Source of the DNA: Pseudomonas sp. H1h
GTDB lineage: Bacteria > Pseudomonadota > Gammaproteobacteria > Pseudomonadales > Pseudomonadaceae
Direction: 5' to 3'
Assembly: GCF_000633255.1 (NCBI RefSeq)
Contig: NZ_AYMJ01000018.1
Coordinates: 1 to 64,000 of the forward strand
Length of the DNA: 64,000 nt
A model generated the notes under the pieces. It did not search any database, was not told the origin of the DNA, and worked only from the letters and a program-made list of their open reading frames with translations. Positions 60,374 through 64,000 of the stretch are shown piece by piece. Every line of letters begins with the position of its first letter. The first letter of the stretch is position 1. Both the position numbers and the translations under genes were made by a program.

Positions 60374-61335
60374 ACAACGGGCCCGAGCCAAGCCATGAAA
60401 CGGTGGTCGCGGCGGCGCAATGGCTGGCGCTGCTGCACTCCGGTGAGGCCAGTGATCATCAGCATCAGGCGTTCGCCCAATGGCGCGATGCCGACCCCAG
60501 CCATGCTTTGGCGGCTTCGCGTCTGGCGCTGCTGTGGGGACGTTTCGACGGCTTGCCGAAGAGCCGCGCGCGCAAGACCCTCGACCGTGTCCTCACGCCA
60601 AAGCGCGGCAGCACCCTGCGGCGCACCGGCACTTGTCTGGCCTTGCTGATCGCCGCGAGCGTGGCGTGGCAAGGTGTGCGCCAGGCGCCGGTGTGGCTGG
60701 CGGATCAACGCACGGCAGTGGGCGAGCGGCGCGATCTGGTGCTGGCCGATCACAGCCACTTGCAGCTCAACAGCGACACGGCGGTGGATCTGCATTTCGA
60801 CGGCCAGCAACGGCTGATCGATCTCAAGCGCGGCGAGCTGTGGGTCGAGGTGGCGAAGGACCCGCAACGGCCCTTCGTGGTGCGCACCGAGCACGGCACC
60901 GTGACGGCACTCGGCACGCAGTTCCTGGTGCGCCGCGAGGACGGCCAGACCCGTGTCACCGTGCTGGAATCGGCGATTGCCGCGCGCCCGGTCGAGCACC
61001 CGGAGGGTCCCGTGCGGGTGGCGGCCGGGCAGCAGGCGACGGTGTTTGCCGATCATGTCGACAGCCCGATGGGCTTGGCCAACGCCGACCCGGCGAGCTG
61101 GACCCGAGGCGTGCTCAAGGTCGACGACCGGCCACTGGTGGAGGTGCTCGATGAGCTGGCGCGCTACCGCTCCGGCGTCGTGCACTTCGATCGGCAGGCG
61201 CTGGCCGGGTTGCGGGTCTCGGGCTCGTTCCCGCTCGGTGACAGCAACGCAGCGCTGGCGGCATTGCAGACCAACCTGCCGATTCGCGTGCAGCGCTTTA
61301 CCGATTGGCTGGTGCTGATCAAACCCAAATCCTGA
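60370..61335 (+). CDS. FecR-type anti-sigma factor/signal transducer
   Basis: 321 residues. An N-terminal DUF4880 cytoplasmic segment (AAQWLALLHSGEASDHQHQAFAQWRDADPSHALA) binds the sigma factor. A membrane helix lies at about 85-100, and the periplasmic FecR domain (RTAVGERRDLVLADHSHLQLNSDTAVDL...GTQFLVRREDG) ends in an STN-like fold that contacts the receptor. The GTG at 60370 overlaps the sigma stop. Confidence 0.88.
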   Translation: MNNGPEPSHETVVAAAQWLALLHSGEASDHQHQAFAQWRDADPSHALAASRLALLWGRFDGLPKSRARKTLDRVLTPKRGSTLRRTGTCLALLIAASVAWQGVRQAPVWLADQRTAVGERRDLVLADHSHLQLNSDTAVDLHFDGQQRLIDLKRGELWVEVAKDPQRPFVVRTEHGTVTALGTQFLVRREDGQTRVTVLESAIAARPVEHPEGPVRVAAGQQATVFADHVDSPMGLANADPASWTRGVLKVDDRPLVEVLDELARYRSGVVHFDRQALAGLRVSGSFPLGDSNAALAALQTNLPIRVQRFTDWLVLIKPKS

Positions 61336-61470
61336 GTTCACCACGAAACTTTGCAGGCCTTCGCCTGCCGGGGGCGGTGATCTGAAAAATAATTCAGCGC
61401 TTCACTGTCCCTTTCCCGAACTCGCCCGTCATGGCCTGAGAACCCCAAACAACTTCCAGGAATCCACCCC

Positions 61471-63885
61471 ATGACCCGCCCCGTTGTCCGGCTGCACCCT
61501 CTTGCCGCCGCGCTGTTTCCGATCTTTCTCGCCGGTGCTGTGCTGCCGGCGGCGGCTGACGAGGCCAGTGTCGCCCAGAGCCGCGTGCAGACCTTCGCGG
61601 TGCCGGCCGGTGACCTCAGCGTAGCCTTGAGCACTTTGGCCGAGCAGGCCGGCGTGGCCCAGGCGTTCGATCCGGCGCTGACCCGTGGCAAACAGACGCC
61701 GGGCCTGAGCGGGCGCTACACTCTGGAAATGGCGCTGGCGCGGCTGCTCAGCGGCAGTGGCCTGGAAGCGGTACAGGTTGGCTCGACTTATCGTTTGCAG
61801 GCGTTGCCTTCCGGCACCGGCCAGGTACAGCTCGACAGCCTGTCGATCAGTGCGCCGGAGACGGTCGATGGGCCGTTCGGGCCGGTGGACGGTTACGTTG
61901 CGCAGAACAGCATCAGCGCAACCAAGACCGGCACGCCGATCCACGAAACCCCGCAATCGATTTCGGTCATCACCCGTGAACGCATGGATGCGCAAGGCGT
62001 GCAGTCGGTCAACGAAGCGTTGCGCTACACCCCCGGCGTGTCGAGCTATGGCGCCAACAATCGCTCGGACTGGTACACGGTGATTCGCGGTTTCTCCCCG
62101 ACCACATACCTCGATAGCCTGCAACTGCCGACCACGATCAATCTGGCGAGCTGGATGGTCGATCCGTACATGCTCGAGCGCGTCGAAGTACTGCGCGGTC
62201 CGGCCGGTGTGTTGTACGGGCAGGGCGATCCCGGTGGTGTGATCAATCAGGTATCGAAGCGCCCGAGTGCAGTGGCGGCCAACGAAGTCGGCGTGCAATA
62301 CGGCACCGATGCGCGCCGCCAGGTCAACTTCGACAGCACCGGCCCGCTGGACGAGCAGGGCGTGTGGTCGTACCGCATGGTCGGCGTGCTGCGCGACCAG
62401 AACATCAAGGACACTCCGTGGCAGGACAAGCGCCAATCACTGGCGCCCTCGCTTACCTTTGCGCCGGATGACGACACGCGCTTCACGTTGCTGGCGAGTT
62501 ATCTGTACGACGACAGCAATTCCGGCGATGGTTTTTATCCGTCGGCGGGCACCATCGACTACAACCCCAACGGCCACATCAAGCGCAACATCTTCGAGGC
62601 CGACCGAGACTTTCAGAAGTACGAAAAGCGCCAGTATTCGTTCGGCTATGAGTTCTCCAAACGCCTGAGTGACACCTGGCAAGTGCGGCAGAACCTGCGC
62701 TACTCGCACCTCGACCTGAACGACAACATGATCTACGGCGGTGGCTTCCAGGCAGGCTCGTTGACGACCATCGACCGTTGGGCCGGCATCGCCGATTTCA
62801 CCTACAAACGCTGGACCGTGGACAACCAGGCGCAAGCCGACTTCAGTGCCGGCGGGGTCGATCACACGGTGCTCGTGGGCCTGGATTATCAGCATCAGGA
62901 CGCCACCGACAAAGAGGTCTATGCCCTCGCGGCGCCGGTCAACGCGTACCACCCGGTGTTCGTGCCGTTCGACCGCTCGATCTTCAACGATCCGGACAAG
63001 AGTTACCCGAGTAACATCGATTCGACCCTGAATCAGACCGGCCTGTATCTGCAGGATCAGCTGAAGTTCGACGAGCACTGGCGCCTGACCCTGAGCGGTC
63101 GCTACGACTGGGCCAGCAGCGAAACCCAGGATCACCTGGCGCACACCACCACCCACCAGAAAGATGAGGCCTTCAGCGGTCGAGCCGGTCTGGTGTACTT
63201 GGCGGACAACGGCCTGGCACCCTACGTCAGCTACTCCACCGCATTCACCCCCAACGCCGGGCTGGATGCCAACGGTAAACCGTTCGATCCGACCGAGGCT
63301 AGGCAGTACGAGGCCGGGATCAAATTCGCGCCCAAGGACAGCAACGCGTCGGTGACTGCGGCGGTCTTTCAGATCACCCAGACTAACGTGTTGACGCCAG
63401 GCCCGATCAATCCCAATTACTCGGTGCAGACCGGCGAAATCCGCTCCCGTGGTTTCGAGCTGGAAGGCACGGCAAGCCTGAGCCGTGAGCTGGACGTGAT
63501 CGCCAGTTACACCTATCAGGACGTGAAGATCACCAAGGCCAACGACGTCAGCGAGGGCAAGACCCCGACGTTCATCCCGACGCCGCGCAACATGGCGTCG
63601 CTGTGGGCTGACTACACCTTCCACGATGGCTGGCTGAAGAACTTTGGCATGGGCGCGGGCGTGCGCTACGTCGGCAGTAACCCGGGGGCGGCGGATAACT
63701 CGCTGGAGATCCCCTCGTACACTGTGTTCGATGCTTCGGCGCATTACGTGACCGGGCCATGGAAACTGGCACTGAACGTCACCAACCTGACCGACGATGA
63801 CTACATTTCCGGATGCTACGACGCGACCCGTTGCCTGTACGGCAATCCGCGCACCGCGGTGGCTTCGGCGACGTATCGCTGGTAA
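61471..63885 (+). CDS. TonB-dependent siderophore receptor with signalling domain
   Basis: 804 residues. After the signal peptide comes an STN signalling domain (about 38-110, FAVPAGDLSVALSTLAEQAGV), a plug domain (TPQSISVITRERMDAQGVQSVNEALRYTPGV; VEVLRGPAGVLYGQGDPGGVINQVSKRP) and a 22-strand barrel ending in a C-terminal aromatic (ATYRW). With the upstream FecI/FecR pair it forms a cell-surface signalling unit: ligand binding induces its own gene. The plug is of the ferric-hydroxamate/pyoverdine type; the ligand is unknown. Confidence 0.9.
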   Translation: MTRPVVRLHPLAAALFPIFLAGAVLPAAADEASVAQSRVQTFAVPAGDLSVALSTLAEQAGVAQAFDPALTRGKQTPGLSGRYTLEMALARLLSGSGLEAVQVGSTYRLQALPSGTGQVQLDSLSISAPETVDGPFGPVDGYVAQNSISATKTGTPIHETPQSISVITRERMDAQGVQSVNEALRYTPGVSSYGANNRSDWYTVIRGFSPTTYLDSLQLPTTINLASWMVDPYMLERVEVLRGPAGVLYGQGDPGGVINQVSKRPSAVAANEVGVQYGTDARRQVNFDSTGPLDEQGVWSYRMVGVLRDQNIKDTPWQDKRQSLAPSLTFAPDDDTRFTLLASYLYDDSNSGDGFYPSAGTIDYNPNGHIKRNIFEADRDFQKYEKRQYSFGYEFSKRLSDTWQVRQNLRYSHLDLNDNMIYGGGFQAGSLTTIDRWAGIADFTYKRWTVDNQAQADFSAGGVDHTVLVGLDYQHQDATDKEVYALAAPVNAYHPVFVPFDRSIFNDPDKSYPSNIDSTLNQTGLYLQDQLKFDEHWRLTLSGRYDWASSETQDHLAHTTTHQKDEAFSGRAGLVYLADNGLAPYVSYSTAFTPNAGLDANGKPFDPTEARQYEAGIKFAPKDSNASVTAAVFQITQTNVLTPGPINPNYSVQTGEIRSRGFELEGTASLSRELDVIASYTYQDVKITKANDVSEGKTPTFIPTPRNMASLWADYTFHDGWLKNFGMGAGVRYVGSNPGAADNSLEIPSYTVFDASAHYVTGPWKLALNVTNLTDDDYISGCYDATRCLYGNPRTAVASATYRW

Positions 63886-63892
63886 CGGTGAA

Positions 63893-63918
63893 CGCCCCTC
63901 TCTGCGCAGGGAGGGGCG
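63893..63918. terminator. Hairpin between the receptor gene and a leftward gene
   Basis: CGCCCCTC / GAGGGGCG stem with a 10-nt loop just after the receptor stop; no long T-run. Confidence 0.55.
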
Positions 63919-63934
63919 ATTCTGCGGGGTTGCT

Positions 63935-64000
63935 TCAGATCATCGGCGGCAACGACGAAAGAATCTTGTCCAGCGTGATCGGATATTCGCGCACCCGCGC
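63935..64000 (-). CDS. C-terminal 21 codons of a leftward gene (cut by window edge)
   Basis: An uninterrupted frame from the edge ends RVREYPITLDKILSSLPPMI then TGA. The RxREYPIT...L ending recalls the C-terminus of xanthine-dehydrogenase-family molybdenum subunits, but 21 residues are too few to assign. Confidence 0.5.
   Translation of the reverse strand, partial: ARVREYPITLDKILSSLPPMI

Overview
The window is chromosomal DNA of a fluorescent Pseudomonas (P. fluorescens group). The evidence is the high GC content, the many REP/REPIN palindromes of the GTGGGAGCGGGCTTGCTCGCG type between genes, and typical Pseudomonas gene sets (glcDEF, cobF, an AotJ/AotO-like pair, dhcR-dhcAB-atoB, pcs, mqo, and an ECF sigma/FecR/TonB-receptor unit). 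I saw no tRNA, rRNA, CRISPR array, complete transposon or prophage.

Layout. 0.2-8.6 kb: a PfpI/DJ-1 protein, then one long leftward run (Baeyer-Villiger-type monooxygenase, alpha/beta hydrolase, glcD, glcE, glcF, hglS) in which most genes touch or overlap. 8.6-9.3 kb: a tandem array of about four REPIN units. 9.4-12 kb: a MASE2-GGDEF diguanylate cyclase and an exported M20 carboxypeptidase. 12.1-14.2 kb: an AT-richer leftward cassette of two short paralogous peptides flanking two unfamiliar proteins, with a near-consensus promoter, an operator-like palindrome and chained ATGA overlaps. This is my best candidate for an undescribed system. 14.4-22.6 kb: a leftward catabolic cluster (RpiR regulator, isochorismatase-like hydrolase, glutamine-synthetase-like ligase, N-formylglutamate amidohydrolase-like protein, APC permease, two arginine-succinyltransferase-like proteins, oxaloacetate-decarboxylase-like protein).

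22.9-36.5 kb: a CobC-like phosphatase with cobF, ftrA divergent from a rhodanese, an AotJ-like binding protein and AotO-like hydrolase without permease genes, an exported esterase, small envelope proteins, an Nramp metal transporter, and the ketone-body/dehydrocarnitine CoA-transferase operon with its divergent LysR regulator. 36.5-49.5 kb: a sirtuin, an AT-rich DUF2235 lipoprotein that looks acquired, two methyltransferases, a GNAT, phosphatidylcholine synthase, a DUF533/TerB-like protein, full-length LigD and a chemoreceptor.

49.9-64 kb: a malate:quinone oxidoreductase with an unexpected signal peptide, a 27-residue membrane peptide, a lipoprotein, a TPR/winged-helix regulator with a beta-propeller protein, a CAP-domain protein, a Tat-exported aldo/keto reductase, a LysR/cupin pair, a FecI/FecR/TonB-receptor iron-uptake unit with a Fur-box-like site, and the last codons of a leftward gene cut by the window edge. 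Many coordinates below use an internal start, chosen from the ribosome binding site or the expected family length, rather than the longest open frame.
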